From Mesobacillus boroniphilus JCM 21738 (lineage in GTDB: Bacteria > Bacillota > Bacilli > Bacillales > Cytobacillaceae): a stretch of DNA of 41,133 bases. Positions 29,534 through 37,832 of the stretch are shown piece after piece; the stretch's first letter is position 1; every line of letters starts with the position of its first letter. Under the pieces are notes generated by a model. That model saw only the letters and a program-made list of their open reading frames with translations. It ran no database searches and was not told the DNA's origin. The translations under genes and the position numbers were made by a program. Where the stretch lies: contig NZ_BAUW01000029.1 in NCBI RefSeq assembly GCF_000517385.1, forward strand, positions 1-41,133, written 5' to 3'.

Positions 29534-29557
29534 TAAAACTTAAATTAAGTAGGTAAG

Positions 29558-29590
29558 GTGAGACAGAGGGACGGTTCTGCTGTCTCATAA
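29558..29590. repeat. Dispersed GAGACA...TGTCTC hairpin repeat
   Basis: GAGACAGAGGGACGGTTCTG then CTGTCTCA is the clearest example of this family; GAGACAG and CTGTCTC pair. Confidence 0.7.
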
Positions 29591-29642
29591 ATTTACATAT
29601 TTTAACTAATAATTAACCCTAATCCCCCCTTATCCCACATAT

Positions 29643-29905
29643 CTGATGAAAAAAGAGGAGCACAAGGTACATCCCCATGCTCTTCTCATCACCCGTTTAT
29701 GATAAAGAATAATTGCTTTTGATCCTCATTCCGCTTCAAGAGATCCTGTCTATACTGAATACGCTAAGCAGCTTAGTTCCCCTCAAATTCGGAATCATAT
29801 TCTCCAATTCGCTGAGCACTTTACTAATAATAAATAACCTTCGTATCTGAACTTTATATCGGTAAACAGGAAACATATTTCAAGTTTTCGGGATATGAGA
29901 ACCAT
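29643..29905 (-). pseudogene. Decayed duplicate of the 23.16-23.77 kb membrane protein gene
   Basis: The block matches the 23.1-23.9 kb region: first the terminator repeat, then the last 33 or so codons of the gene (minus strand at 29719-29819, with AGGATCTCTTGAAGCGGAAT in common). Next comes a jump over about 515 bases, and then the sequence upstream of the start codon (TATATCGG.AAA.AGGAAACA and CATATTTCAAGT). The stop codon TAA has become CAA and a one-base loss is seen near 29760. The core of the gene, including both membrane helices, is missing, so it cannot make a product. Confidence 0.85.
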
Positions 29906-29942
29906 CCTCTGTCCCTCTTGGAACCGTCCCTTTATCACACAG
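29897..29942. repeat. Dispersed hairpin repeat
   Basis: GAGAACCATCCTCTGTCCCT then CTTGGAACCGTCCCTTTATC belongs to the GAGACA/GGACGG family, in reversed orientation. Confidence 0.45.
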
Positions 29943-30034
29943 CTATTGAAACGCCAGACACGCGAAGTGTCTCACAACGAGTCTAAGGCAGATTCTTTTT
30001 GGAGAGAATTCTAATAAAAAGTCAGTAGAGGTTT

Positions 30035-30555
30035 ATGAACATGTATTTATTATTAGTTATTGTCGTTTATATTGTTTTTGCAAAAAATTCGTTAATTGGA
30101 AAAGGTGGAAAGAATACTACCCTACGATCCAGTTCTATATAATATGTAATTTATTGTATAACTTCCTCTTTTATCAACATACTTTATGGAGGTATAAAGC
30201 CGTTACAGTAGCTTGGTTAAATCACACGCTAATCGAGATTGCTTTTACATTCTTCATTGTCCCTGTCGTATTGATGCTTTACCTAGAATATTTCCCAAAA
30301 GAAAAGGTAAGAGGATTTTTGTACTTGATGATCTGGGTAGCATATTTCTCTGTCATAGAATATCTATTTGAGGCAAAGGGTTTGTTTGTTTATGAAAATG
30401 GCTGGAACGGCTGGTGGTCTGTATTGTTTAACATTATTACTTTTACTGTGATTAGAATCCACTACAAAAACGCTCTGGCAGCATTCCTGGTATCTGCACC
30501 AATTATTGCGATTCTCCTTTTGTTTTTTCATCCAGCGTTACACGACTTGAAATAG
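30035..30555 (+). pseudogene. CBO0543-family membrane protein, one frameshift
   Basis: Joined across one missing base in the A run at 30082-30087, the protein reads MNMYLLLVIVVYIVFAKKFVNWKRWKEYYPTIQFYIICNLLYNFLFYQ and continues to HPALHDLK, about 173 residues with five to six membrane helices. The pattern KKFVNWKRWKEYYPTIQFY, KEKVRGFLYLMIWVAYFSVIEYL and ENGWNGWWS is typical of this uncharacterised family, often present in several copies in spore-forming Firmicutes. The start follows AGTAGAGG. A micro-ORF and a second family member lie downstream on the same strand. The function is unknown. Confidence 0.8.
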
Positions 30556-30566
30556 AAGGTGATGCG

Positions 30567-30662
30567 ATGGATTCTCTATCCACCCCATTATTTATTTTTT
30601 TACTTTTAAGCATATACATAGGTATGGGCCTGTACTTAAAGAAACTGCGGAAAAGAAAATAA
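30567..30662 (+). CDS. 31-residue single-helix membrane peptide
   Basis: The ORF reads MDSLSTPLFIFLLLSIYIGMGLYLKKLRKRK: one hydrophobic helix and a strongly basic tail, so the tail would lie in the cytoplasm. A fair ribosome site (AAGGTGATG) precedes the ATG. It starts 11 bases after the CBO0543 stop and is followed by hairpin repeats. The shape is like known small membrane regulators, but no role can be assigned. Confidence 0.55.
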   Translation: MDSLSTPLFIFLLLSIYIGMGLYLKKLRKRK

Positions 30663-30667
30663 AAAGG

Positions 30668-30742
30668 GCTGCAGGGACAGTTCCGCTGTCGCACAAAATT
30701 GCATATCCACAAGACACTGGAGCCGTCCCCGTGTCTCTTTAA
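30668..30742. repeat. Two dispersed hairpin repeats
   Basis: GCAGGGACAGTTCCGCTGTC GCAC at 30671 and AGACACTGGAGCCGTCCCCG TGTCTCT at 30711 are two further members of the GAGACA/GGACGG family, in opposite variants. Confidence 0.6.
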
Positions 30743-30871
30743 ATGATAACCATGCCTGACAGTGATCACTTTACCCGTTCAGGCTGTTTTTATTATTTTT
30801 TGTATAACTCATGTTCCTTCTTCTAATAATATTTTTATCATAGGTGTCTTTTTTTGAAAGGGGTGTATTCT

Positions 30872-31392
30872 ATGAAAGACCGGACATTATTAAACCTGTT
30901 TACTTTAGCTGGCGTTGGCGGAAGTTTATTTTTTTATTACGAAGAAAAGGTGACACAAAGGACTGGTTTCTCATTTTTTTCATTAAAACTTTAGTATCCA
31001 CGATCATCGATGGACCTATAATAAAAAGAAAATATGTGAAATATCCGCATCGTTATTTCCCTAAGCTTTTTGACTCCAATATAGTGTTTCTATACATACT
31101 GTTTCCTTTATCATGTGTTATGTACAATCAATTTACTTATAAAATGCAGACAGTAAAAACGGTCTTAAGCGTTTTTCTCTTCAGTGCGCCAATGACATTG
31201 ATGGAGAGCTGGCTAGAAAAGAATACGAGTTTAGTCGAGTATCACAAAGGCTGGAACAGCTATATCACATTTGCAGTCCTTTCGTTTACTTTTATCCTAG
31301 TCAATAGAACCATTAAGCTTATTCGTTTCTTAGATAAAAAAATTAGCCCAACTGCAGACACGAAAAGTGAGTATGACTTTTTTGAAGAATAA
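30872..31392 (+). pseudogene. Second CBO0543-family membrane protein, one frameshift
   Basis: The start at 30872 (MKDRTLLNLFTLAGVGGSLFF) has the ribosome site GAAAGGGG. One base is missing in the T run at 30929-30935; restoring it joins to LLRRKGDTKDWFLIFFIKTLVSTIIDGPIIKRKYVKYPHRYFPKLFDSNIVFLYILFPLSCVMYN. The whole is about 173 residues with four to five membrane helices. The segments KGDTKDWFLIFFIK, YPHRYFPK and EYHKGWNSYITF are shared features of this family. It is a distant paralogue of the gene 300 bases upstream. Confidence 0.8.
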
Positions 31393-31652
31393 TTTATTGG
31401 CGTTTTTTTATTAATCATGGGGACATGGGGCGGTTCTTGTGTCCCGAAAATCCCTGTTTCCTGGTTAATAAATTACAGAACAAATCCCACCTGTATGTCT
31501 CTAATCAAATTTAAAGGGAAGCATTATTTAGCTCCCCTTAGGTTATCTAAGCACCATTCAGCTTTTATTTCGACTCCCGAATGGGACAAGAGAACCGTCC
31601 CTAAGTCTCCCTGAGTCTCCGATTGGTAAGAGAGTTTCCAATGCAACAATCC
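31393..31652. repeat. Intergenic region with two dispersed hairpin repeats
   Basis: GGGGACATGGGGCGGTTCTT GTGTCCC starts at 31420. GGGACAAGAGAACCGTCCCT AAGTCTCC starts at 31582, about 160 bases away. Both belong to the GAGACA/GGACGG family. Nothing else is seen. Confidence 0.55.
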
Positions 31653-31820
31653 TCATTGCTGAATCCTTATATAGAATCCACATTGCTTCTTGCACACATG
31701 GGCTGCAAAACTATCTAGAGTCATCGAGCCATCTTCATGAAAATTGACTGTCTCCCAAGCATCATCAATCAATATAGATCCGCAATTTTCACAATAACTA
31801 CCTTTTGTTCCAAGTCCCAC
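31653..31820 (-). CDS. Small zinc-ribbon-like protein
   Basis: This ORF, missed by length cut-offs, codes for 55 residues in the frame of the gene before it: GLGTKGSYCENCGSILIDDAWETVN, then HEDGSMTLDSFAAHVCKKQCGFYIRI. The C-x2-C and C-x3-C pairs suggest a zinc-binding fold. It begins 15 bases after the stop of the PD-(D/E)XK gene with a GTG that has a GGAG only two bases upstream, a weak start. Another reading with one extra A would start at an ATG (MWDLEQKGSYCENCG). Protein-like composition supports a real gene. Confidence 0.5.
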   Translation of the reverse strand: MGLGTKGSYCENCGSILIDDAWETVNFHEDGSMTLDSFAAHVCKKQCGFYIRIQQ

Positions 31821-31835
31821 ATCTCCAATACAGCT

Positions 31836-32942
31836 CTATACCACTGGCGCTTTATCTGTCATAATATTATCAATTTCCCCGATAACCTTAGCTATTTCAT
31901 TATTGATCCTAAATTTCAAATCATTTAAAGAAATATTATTCACTTCCTGCATTTGAGCAACTTGAAGATAGTAGTTTGTTAGTTTCCAGTGTATTTGTTG
32001 ATTCTGTTTCAAACGATTTTGAATGGTTTGCTTTGCCTCTGTATAGATGCTAAGTTCATCGACTGTAAGTTTTTTCAAGGGTTTGTACGGTCTTGGGGCA
32101 GTTTTGATGACAAGCGAAAAATTATAGGTGTCCCAAATAAAATAGATGCTTACCGAGATGTTCTTGTCTTCGTCCATCCAGTTTTTCTTGAAGATTTCAA
32201 AATGCCAATCGACATGCCCTTTTCCTTGCACACTAAAAGTTTTCGTTTGAACATCCGTTATGTCCTGAAACAAAGTGTCTGTTATTTTTTGAAAAATAAT
32301 TCTTTCGGGGTATGCTGTTTTCCGACTCAGTTCAGCAATCTCTTTAAGCGTTAGAGCAGGATTCAACGTATAGGCCTGTGCATATGCAATAGGTGTATAG
32401 TATTTCTCATTAAAATTCACCCACCAATCATTCAACAGCAGATCTTCCTTGACCTCTTCCCCATAGGCTGAAAAAATATTATGTATATCGTTATATCCGA
32501 GAAAAACCACTTCCCTGTTTTTGAATCGTGCTTGTTCTTCTATTGTGGAATAACCCGTTTTAAATAGAACAGGAATAATGGTCGAATTACCTGCGCTCTT
32601 TTTCAATTGATCACGGTAAAATTCTGGTTGCTTTTCCTTGCTTTCGCCGCTGAGGATTTTATCTTCAATGATGATATATGTAATTTTCGATCCGGCTATC
32701 AAGGTTAATAGGATGTCAATATTATTAATTTGCCTGTCGACCTTAATTTCATAATGTTGAAATGCGATAAGATCAAACTTTGGACTGAAGATCTGATACT
32801 GAGTCAGGATATGGCTGATAAAGTCCCTTCCCACTTTTTCAACAATATCATTTGTTTTCATCTGAACGTGGGCAAACATCCAGCAAAGAAATGCATCCTG
32901 TGACAGTTCAGAGGTTGAGTAAAAAAATAAATTAGGCTTCAA
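31836..32942 (-). CDS. PD-(D/E)XK nuclease superfamily protein
   Basis: The protein of about 368 residues begins KPNLFFYSTSELSQDAFLCWMFAH, a motif I know from PD-(D/E)XK nuclease-like proteins that stand alone or near defence genes. The nuclease core is visible: Asp76 in NNIDILLTL, then Glu93 and Lys95 in TYIIIEDKI. The C-terminal half (about 210-368) holds no known domain; it includes HVDWHFEIFKKNWMDEDKNISVSIYF and is rich in aromatic residues. The start is the TTG at 32942, six bases after GGAGGG, and not the longer open frame. A terminator separates it from the gene upstream. DNA cleavage is likely but not proven; the target is unknown. Confidence 0.8.
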   Translation of the reverse strand: MKPNLFFYSTSELSQDAFLCWMFAHVQMKTNDIVEKVGRDFISHILTQYQIFSPKFDLIAFQHYEIKVDRQINNIDILLTLIAGSKITYIIIEDKILSGESKEKQPEFYRDQLKKSAGNSTIIPVLFKTGYSTIEEQARFKNREVVFLGYNDIHNIFSAYGEEVKEDLLLNDWWVNFNEKYYTPIAYAQAYTLNPALTLKEIAELSRKTAYPERIIFQKITDTLFQDITDVQTKTFSVQGKGHVDWHFEIFKKNWMDEDKNISVSIYFIWDTYNFSLVIKTAPRPYKPLKKLTVDELSIYTEAKQTIQNRLKQNQQIHWKLTNYYLQVAQMQEVNNISLNDLKFRINNEIAKVIGEIDNIMTDKAPVV

Positions 32943-32956
32943 TTGATTCCCTCCAA

Positions 32957-33006
32957 TAAAAACTAGTCCCCTGACCGATGTACAGACCTTCAGCCAGGGA
33001 ACCAAA
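32957..33006 (-). terminator. Terminator after the 138-residue gene
   Basis: On the minus strand GTTCCCTGGC and GTCAGGGGAC pair and are followed by TAGTTTTT. Confidence 0.75.
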
Positions 33007-33019
33007 AGTTTTAATCATC

Positions 33020-33436
33020 TTACATATCTATATCCATGTAATCTAATGCCGGATCATTAAAAGGATGCATTTTTCTTTTATAGTACTTTACACTTTTCCC
33101 GTTCACGGCTTCTTCGTAAAGCGTGAGGAACCTGGTGACCGGGGTTTCTGGCATATCCAATTCCGGTTCGGTTGTATAGCTGAGGAGGTCCTCCTTTTTC
33201 GACTCCGCAAAATCATGGATTAGGTCGCTTTTAAAGCCGTACTTCTCATACATCCTGATGATTTCCATCAGCTGCTTGACCCTAGTTTCAGCCGGCAGTC
33301 CGAGGTGGTATTCCATTCCTTCACCCCCATCTGGATACAAGACTTTGCTAGTGTCAATCAGCTCCCAGCCTTCTTCAAGCAGCCGGTTTACACGATTGAT
33401 TTCCGTATGCACAAAAATCTTCAAATATTGCTTCAT
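33020..33436 (-). CDS. Unknown protein coupled to the UDG-like gene
   Basis: The 138-residue soluble protein starts MKQYLKIFVHTEINRVNRLLEEGWELIDTSK, which has the pattern of a short beta-alpha-beta unit often seen in small unknown proteins with a GWELVDT-like motif. The rest is helical and acidic. GGAGGTG fixes the ATG at 33436. It lies 17 bases after the UDG-like gene, so the two share a transcript. I do not know its function. Confidence 0.75.
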   Translation of the reverse strand: MKQYLKIFVHTEINRVNRLLEEGWELIDTSKVLYPDGGEGMEYHLGLPAETRVKQLMEIIRMYEKYGFKSDLIHDFAESKKEDLLSYTTEPELDMPETPVTRFLTLYEEAVNGKSVKYYKRKMHPFNDPALDYMDIDM

Positions 33437-33453
33437 ACGAGGCACCTCCGTTA

Positions 33454-34197
33454 TTATTTGAAATACGATTGCAAAGTGTTTTCCATCGCAGCTTTATTTT
33501 CAGCAAACTGGCGATGGCGATGACCATTCCCTCCCGAAGGGTGCGGAAAACCACTTAGGATGCTTTCAGGTGCAAGGCGATTGCTGGCAGCCAGAAATTC
33601 AAGCACCTTTTCAACGTTGACTCCCAATGGAATGATCAATGGATTCTTCAGACTTTCCATTTCCCTTGCGAATCCTTGAAGGATATAGCCCCTCAGCAAT
33701 TCGGTCTTCAGGATGTTCGGAATTGAGCCGCTGTAATTCTTACCTTTGTGAAAAACAGGATAGGTGATGACAGATGTCGTATGTACCTGGCTGCTTGCCT
33801 CTCCAAACAATTCGCTGGATGATGACAGTCCAAGATGTTTATGTAAATTCAGTTCATCGAGCATCGTAATCAGATTATTCCTCATCGGACCCTCAAAGCT
33901 CGAGTTTTTCTTCACTTCATGCAGAATCGTTTCGTTGTCAGTTTCCTGGCCTTTAAAATCCAGCACTGTTGAATAGGATTTTTTCATTTGATGCAAGCCA
34001 GGAGTGATCCCCGCAATCACCACCTGAGCATGCTCATTCACATGTTCAAAGGGTGCATAATAGATTTCCAGTTGCTTCTTCTCATCCTTGTCCAGCAAAA
34101 ATGGCTCACTGATGAGAGCCTCATCCTCCATTGGGAGTGATAAGGATTGAATTTTCTCTTTAAAATTATCAAATTTTGAAAAAGCTGCGATTGCCAA
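33454..34197 (-). CDS. Uracil-DNA glycosylase-fold protein
   Basis: The 247-residue protein shows two marks of the uracil-DNA glycosylase superfamily: VVIAGITPGLHQMKKSY (residues 59-75), in the place of the catalytic G-x-A/N-P-G loop, and GFPHPSGGNGHRHRQF (about 217-232), like the HPS-x-x-N loop that enters DNA. It lacks the [4Fe-4S] cysteines of family 4/5 enzymes and the GQDPY motif of family 1, so it is a divergent member and may not excise uracil. The start TTG lies eight bases after GGGGGT. It is first in a two-gene unit. Confidence 0.72.
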   Translation of the reverse strand: MAIAAFSKFDNFKEKIQSLSLPMEDEALISEPFLLDKDEKKQLEIYYAPFEHVNEHAQVVIAGITPGLHQMKKSYSTVLDFKGQETDNETILHEVKKNSSFEGPMRNNLITMLDELNLHKHLGLSSSSELFGEASSQVHTTSVITYPVFHKGKNYSGSIPNILKTELLRGYILQGFAREMESLKNPLIIPLGVNVEKVLEFLAASNRLAPESILSGFPHPSGGNGHRHRQFAENKAAMENTLQSYFK

Positions 34198-34289
34198 AAC
34201 TGTTTACCCCCAAGTTTTTAAGTTGTAATCAATTATACATGATAGATAGGCCCAAAAACTCCCATTCGACCATGTACATCCTAAAAAGA

Positions 34290-34330
34290 GAAAGCACCTG
34301 CCAAGTTTCAAGACAAAGACAAGTGCATCT
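34290..34330 (-). terminator. Terminator after the first lipoprotein gene
   Basis: On the minus strand GCACTTGTC and GGCAGGTGC pair and are followed by TTTCTCTTTTT. Confidence 0.75.
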
Positions 34331-34341
34331 CCCCGCTAAAT

Positions 34342-34974
34342 TTACTCATTCTCTTCCATATCATCAGGGAACACAATCTGATCAAAGTCCTCGCCGGTTG
34401 CTTGGTCCTTAACATTAATCGTGACCTTATAATCATCCTCTTTAGCTCCATTGAACAGCTGATAATAGACTCCCGATATACCAAGGCCGAAGACAGCAAA
34501 GCCATCCATGCTATTTTCATAGGTTGCTTTATCTACTTCCAGTGTGAATTCAGAGTAGTTTTTATTGTGAGTCACATCTTTGATTGAAGCAAAGTCACCA
34601 CTCGTCTTCATTTCTTCTAGTGATTCCTGGATGCCTGTTTCAAGCTCCTTCATCATTTTTTTATGTTCAGACTTGGACATCTTGTAGGTGATGGATCCAT
34701 CATCATTTTTGATGACTTCCTTGACACCTTCCGCTTTCGCTTCTTCGATGGCACTGTCAATGTCTTCTCCTTCAAACATTGACGCAGGCAGGGTCACTTC
34801 CACGTTAAAAAGTCCTTTATCCACTTCGACTGAGCCTTCATCTTCTGATTTTGCTTTCTCCTCTTTGCCATTCTGTTCCTTTTTAGTTCCTTGCTCACTT
34901 ACTTCTCCTTCTGATGAACAAGCAGCAAGCAAAGCGCTAAGAGTTAAAAGTAAAACAATTATTAGTTTTTTCAT
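34342..34974 (-). CDS. Lipoprotein of unknown function
   Basis: The 210 residues start with the signal MKKLIIVLLLTLSALLAACSS, whose lipobox LAAC puts the lipid-carrying cysteine at residue 19, so the protein sits on the outer face of the membrane. A charged, Glu/Lys-rich linker (about 20-50) is followed by a soluble domain (FNVEVTLPASMFEGEDIDSA to FDQIVFPDDMEENE). I do not recognise the domain. The next gene upstream is another lipoprotein with a similar linker. They are about 27 bases apart and probably cotranscribed. Confidence 0.85.
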   Translation of the reverse strand: MKKLIIVLLLTLSALLAACSSEGEVSEQGTKKEQNGKEEKAKSEDEGSVEVDKGLFNVEVTLPASMFEGEDIDSAIEEAKAEGVKEVIKNDDGSITYKMSKSEHKKMMKELETGIQESLEEMKTSGDFASIKDVTHNKNYSEFTLEVDKATYENSMDGFAVFGLGISGVYYQLFNGAKEDDYKVTINVKDQATGEDFDQIVFPDDMEENE

Positions 34975-35001
34975 GTAAATCTCCTCCTAATGTTAAATTT
35001 T

Positions 35002-35616
35002 CTACTTTAATTTAATTTCGAATTCATATTCCTTTGTCTCAGCTTCAAAATTGTCATCGGCACCCTGATGTCCAGTAAAACTCATCTTTATCCATTCAAT
35101 AGCTTCGGCATTGCCTCGTTCCAGGTACCAAATAATGTTCCCTTCCTTAATAACACCTTTGTCGATTTCTCCTCCAATAGAATCAGACACCCACATATCA
35201 GGCATGTCGATCTGTTCACCTGTACTCGTAACTAATACAGCCTGGTCTGGATAAAAAGTGAACTTTCCATCCGTCGTGTTTTCCATCCTGAACTTTACTC
35301 CGACGGCAGAAGCGTTTGCATTCTCATCTTCCATAGTTGGAGCTTTATCACTTACAACAACCTTTTGAACTTCAAGTTTTAACCCATTATAATCGTCCGA
35401 CCATTTTGCATTATCGTAATACGTCCAAATATCCTCTGCCTTTTCTTCTTCCTCAGGTTCCTGGTCCTCCTCAGCTTTTGCTGCCTGGTCCCCTGTCTTA
35501 GCTTCAGCTTTGTTCGTATCTTTCTTTTCCAGTTCATCCGTTGCCTTATCCGCTCCACATGCAGCCAGCATTACCATTAGAAAAACAGCTCCCAAAACCA
35601 TCAACATTTTTCTCAT
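35002..35616 (-). CDS. Lipoprotein with a DUF4352-like domain
   Basis: The 204 residues have a lipoprotein signal (MRKMLMVLGAVFLMVMLAACG, cysteine at residue 20), a very acidic linker (EEDQEPEEEEKAED) and a soluble beta domain (LKLEVQKVVVSDKAP, VGVKFRMENTTDGKFTFYPDQAVLVTSTGEQ). The wording VGVKFRMENTTDGKF...P.Q is typical of DUF4352-like immunoglobulin folds in Firmicute lipoproteins. Its ligand is unknown. It is first of a lipoprotein pair. Confidence 0.82.
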   Translation of the reverse strand: MRKMLMVLGAVFLMVMLAACGADKATDELEKKDTNKAEAKTGDQAAKAEEDQEPEEEEKAEDIWTYYDNAKWSDDYNGLKLEVQKVVVSDKAPTMEDENANASAVGVKFRMENTTDGKFTFYPDQAVLVTSTGEQIDMPDMWVSDSIGGEIDKGVIKEGNIIWYLERGNAEAIEWIKMSFTGHQGADDNFEAETKEYEFEIKLK

Positions 35617-35723
35617 TTCAAATTCCTCCTCCTTGTTTTAAAGCTTTATTGTTTTATGAGCTCATTGTACATCGATATTTTCGGTCACCCTTTCCAAAAA
35701 CGGGAAGGGTACCAAGCAAAAAA

Positions 35724-35755
35724 GAAAAACACCTGCGAAAATGCAGGTGTTACTG
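35724..35755 (-). terminator. Terminator after the WYL regulator gene
   Basis: On the minus strand AACACCTGC and GCAGGTGTT pair around TTTTC and run into TTTCTTTTTT. The stem starts at the stop codon itself. Confidence 0.85.
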
Positions 35756-36766
35756 GTAAACTTTATAAAACTTTTCAACCTCTTCTTTAATTCTACCCAC
35801 GAGTGTCGGTGGAGTCAGGACCTTGGCATCGCTGCCCCAGGTCATCAGCCACCTGACGAGGCCATCGCTGATAATGGCCTGTGTGGAGATCCGGAATTTA
35901 TCTTCCCCGACCGGACGAACATTCACTCCGCGCCCGAAACGGTCAATCACGACATTGATTAAAGCCGCGTTAAACTCGATCTCGACCAGCGCTTCTTCCC
36001 CGGAATACATATGAAACAATTTTTTGGAGTACTTCGAGACATCAAATCCTGGATCCGGAACAAAGGTGTCCTCCTGGGCTACAACCTCCCTCATCCGGTC
36101 AACCCGGTAGTGGCGAATTTCTGCTGTAGGCAAATATTCACCAATCAAATAATAAAAGTTATTATGCCACACCAATGCATACGGCTTCAGCTGATAAAAA
36201 TTACCGTTATTGCTCAGTTTGAACTTCTTTTGCAGATTGTATCGTCCATATTTAAACTGAATATAGCGGTTTTCTAGAATTGCCGTATGAAGCATATGAA
36301 TCGAATACTTGATCTTTGTGTTCTCATTCTTGGAATTCTCGGATAGAACAATCCGATTCCCCAGCTGCTTAGCCTGATGAATACTTGTCAGCTGCTTAAT
36401 CTTGTCCACAAGATCCTCGGTTTCCTTCGTAGATATAAATTTTGCAGACGAAACCGCATCGATCAACAGGCGTAATTCATGAATTTCAAACAAACGCTGC
36501 TGGTGGCTATAAAACTTCTCAACGCCATCTTTCTCCTGGTTCACCGTCACATCAAATAAATCGGACTCTTCCAACTCCTTCAAATCATCACGAACCGCTT
36601 TCTTCCCGACATCTAATTTGTATTCTTCGTAAAAGAGATCCAGAATCTGGTCCAGATGAAGCTGATTTTCCTCATCTGTGTATTTTCTTAGTAATTCTTG
36701 TAATTTGATAAATCGCTGTTTCGAGGATAATTTAGACTTAATCGCATCTTCCTGATTTATAGCCAC
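35750..36766 (-). CDS. WYL-domain transcriptional regulator
   Basis: The 338-residue protein has an N-terminal winged helix-turn-helix (about 15-75: QRFIKLQELLRKYTDEENQLHLDQILDLF, KAVRDDLKELEES). A WYL domain follows (about 165-245: IQFKYGRYNLQ, KPYALVWHNNFYYLIGEYLPTAEIRHYRVDRM) and then a C-terminal extension (VEIEFNAALINVVIDRFG, LVRWLMTWGSDAKVLTPPTL). WYL domains sense ligands, possibly nucleic acid pieces, and such regulators often control defence genes. The start is GTG after GGGAGTGA. It is a single gene with its own terminator, so its targets are not plain from context. Confidence 0.92.
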   Translation of the reverse strand: MAINQEDAIKSKLSSKQRFIKLQELLRKYTDEENQLHLDQILDLFYEEYKLDVGKKAVRDDLKELEESDLFDVTVNQEKDGVEKFYSHQQRLFEIHELRLLIDAVSSAKFISTKETEDLVDKIKQLTSIHQAKQLGNRIVLSENSKNENTKIKYSIHMLHTAILENRYIQFKYGRYNLQKKFKLSNNGNFYQLKPYALVWHNNFYYLIGEYLPTAEIRHYRVDRMREVVAQEDTFVPDPGFDVSKYSKKLFHMYSGEEALVEIEFNAALINVVIDRFGRGVNVRPVGEDKFRISTQAIISDGLVRWLMTWGSDAKVLTPPTLVGRIKEEVEKFYKVYQ

Positions 36767-36825
36767 CGAAGTATCACTCCCTTATGTTTTCTATGACGTT
36801 GCTCTCCCTTTCATTTAGCTAATAT

Positions 36826-36866
36826 AAACCTATGAGACAGTGGAGCCGTCCACATGTCTCTCTGAC
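36826..36866. repeat. Dispersed GAGACA...TGTCTC hairpin repeat
   Basis: GAGACAGTGGAGCCGTCCAC then ATGTCTCTC; the ends GAGACA and TGTCTC pair. Confidence 0.6.
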
Positions 36867-36971
36867 TGAACCGAATGATACATTGGTAATGGAACAATCA
36901 TAAAAAATCACTAAAAATAATCCTACGATTAAGTGTGAAAAACGGATATGAGAAAGTGGAAACCCGGTCTT

Positions 36972-37700
36972 TTATTCAAATATAGCCAAATTAGTATTAA
37001 GTTCCATGACTATTGGCATGTGATCACTTAGCTTAATCCATTCTTCGTATGACCCAATTTCCAACTTACTTGTCTGTTTAAGAATAGATTCGGAAGCGAA
37101 TATAAAATCAATATGAAATGGGCTAGCTTTGTCCTTCCTAAAATAATGCGTTGGTATTGTTTCTATACCGTGTTCCTCATTAAGCAAATGATGATAGGCA
37201 CTCCTAACGTTTACTTTGTCCAGAAGGTCAACTACCTCTGAGTGAGTACCAACCCGTTTTATATGATCAAAAAGTTTATTACTGTTCCAATCACCCGCAA
37301 TTATACATGGCTCATTCAGTAATGATTCATAATAATTCAAAGCCAGAAAAATTTGTCCTATGTAACTATCAAATTTACTTTTTGAAAGTTGAGACCAAAC
37401 TGCAATCAGAATGAAACTTTGCTTACCAGTAACGATTAAAGGAATAATATAACGAAATTCTTTATTATAGGATGGATGTAATTCGATATGAAGGTTATCA
37501 TTAAGATTTAATATTCCGATTCCCTTGTTCAGGTTGTCACCGAACCAGAGGAATTTATTAATCTCTTGAAGGCGGTTACTAGCTCTCCATTTCTCTGGAG
37601 CCTCGCATTCTGGAATGACTAAAATATCTGCATTGAATGGGAGTATACTTTCAATTTTATCCCTAAATCTCATTGAAGCATTCCATGTAATTAACTTCAT
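36972..37700 (-). CDS. Endonuclease/exonuclease/phosphatase-fold protein
   Basis: The 242-residue protein starts MKLITWNASMRFRDKIESILPFNADILVIPECEAPEKW, the N-terminal strand, Asn and metal-binding Glu of the EEP (DNase I-like) superfamily. Later marks are CIIAGDWNSNKLFD (GDxN motif), the histidine-rich PTHYFRKDKASPFHIDFIFASESI and the end WIKLSDHMPIVMELN (SDHxP catalytic motif). All main catalytic residues are there. The substrate could be DNA, RNA or a phospho-lipid. It has no signal peptide, so it acts in the cell. A GGAG site precedes the ATG. It is probably a single gene. Confidence 0.9.
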   Translation of the reverse strand: MKLITWNASMRFRDKIESILPFNADILVIPECEAPEKWRASNRLQEINKFLWFGDNLNKGIGILNLNDNLHIELHPSYNKEFRYIIPLIVTGKQSFILIAVWSQLSKSKFDSYIGQIFLALNYYESLLNEPCIIAGDWNSNKLFDHIKRVGTHSEVVDLLDKVNVRSAYHHLLNEEHGIETIPTHYFRKDKASPFHIDFIFASESILKQTSKLEIGSYEEWIKLSDHMPIVMELNTNLAIFE

Positions 37701-37832
37701 ATTACAACTCCTTCAACACTTATTCCCAAAATTTATTTATGACTAATTCCTCTAAAATATTTTATTCCAATTGGAATGCCTTTTTAGTTAACTGTCTAGA
37801 TAGACTCTCGATAAAAATGTCTCTTCTTTTTT

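Noticed and set aside
30154..30555. CBO0543 protein starting at an internal ATG
   Set aside because: The upstream bases code for the missing first helix once one A is restored, and the true start at 30035 has a good ribosome site.
31989..32354. Plus-strand frame of 121 residues opposite the nuclease-like gene
   Set aside because: It has no ribosome site and lies wholly inside a better-supported gene.
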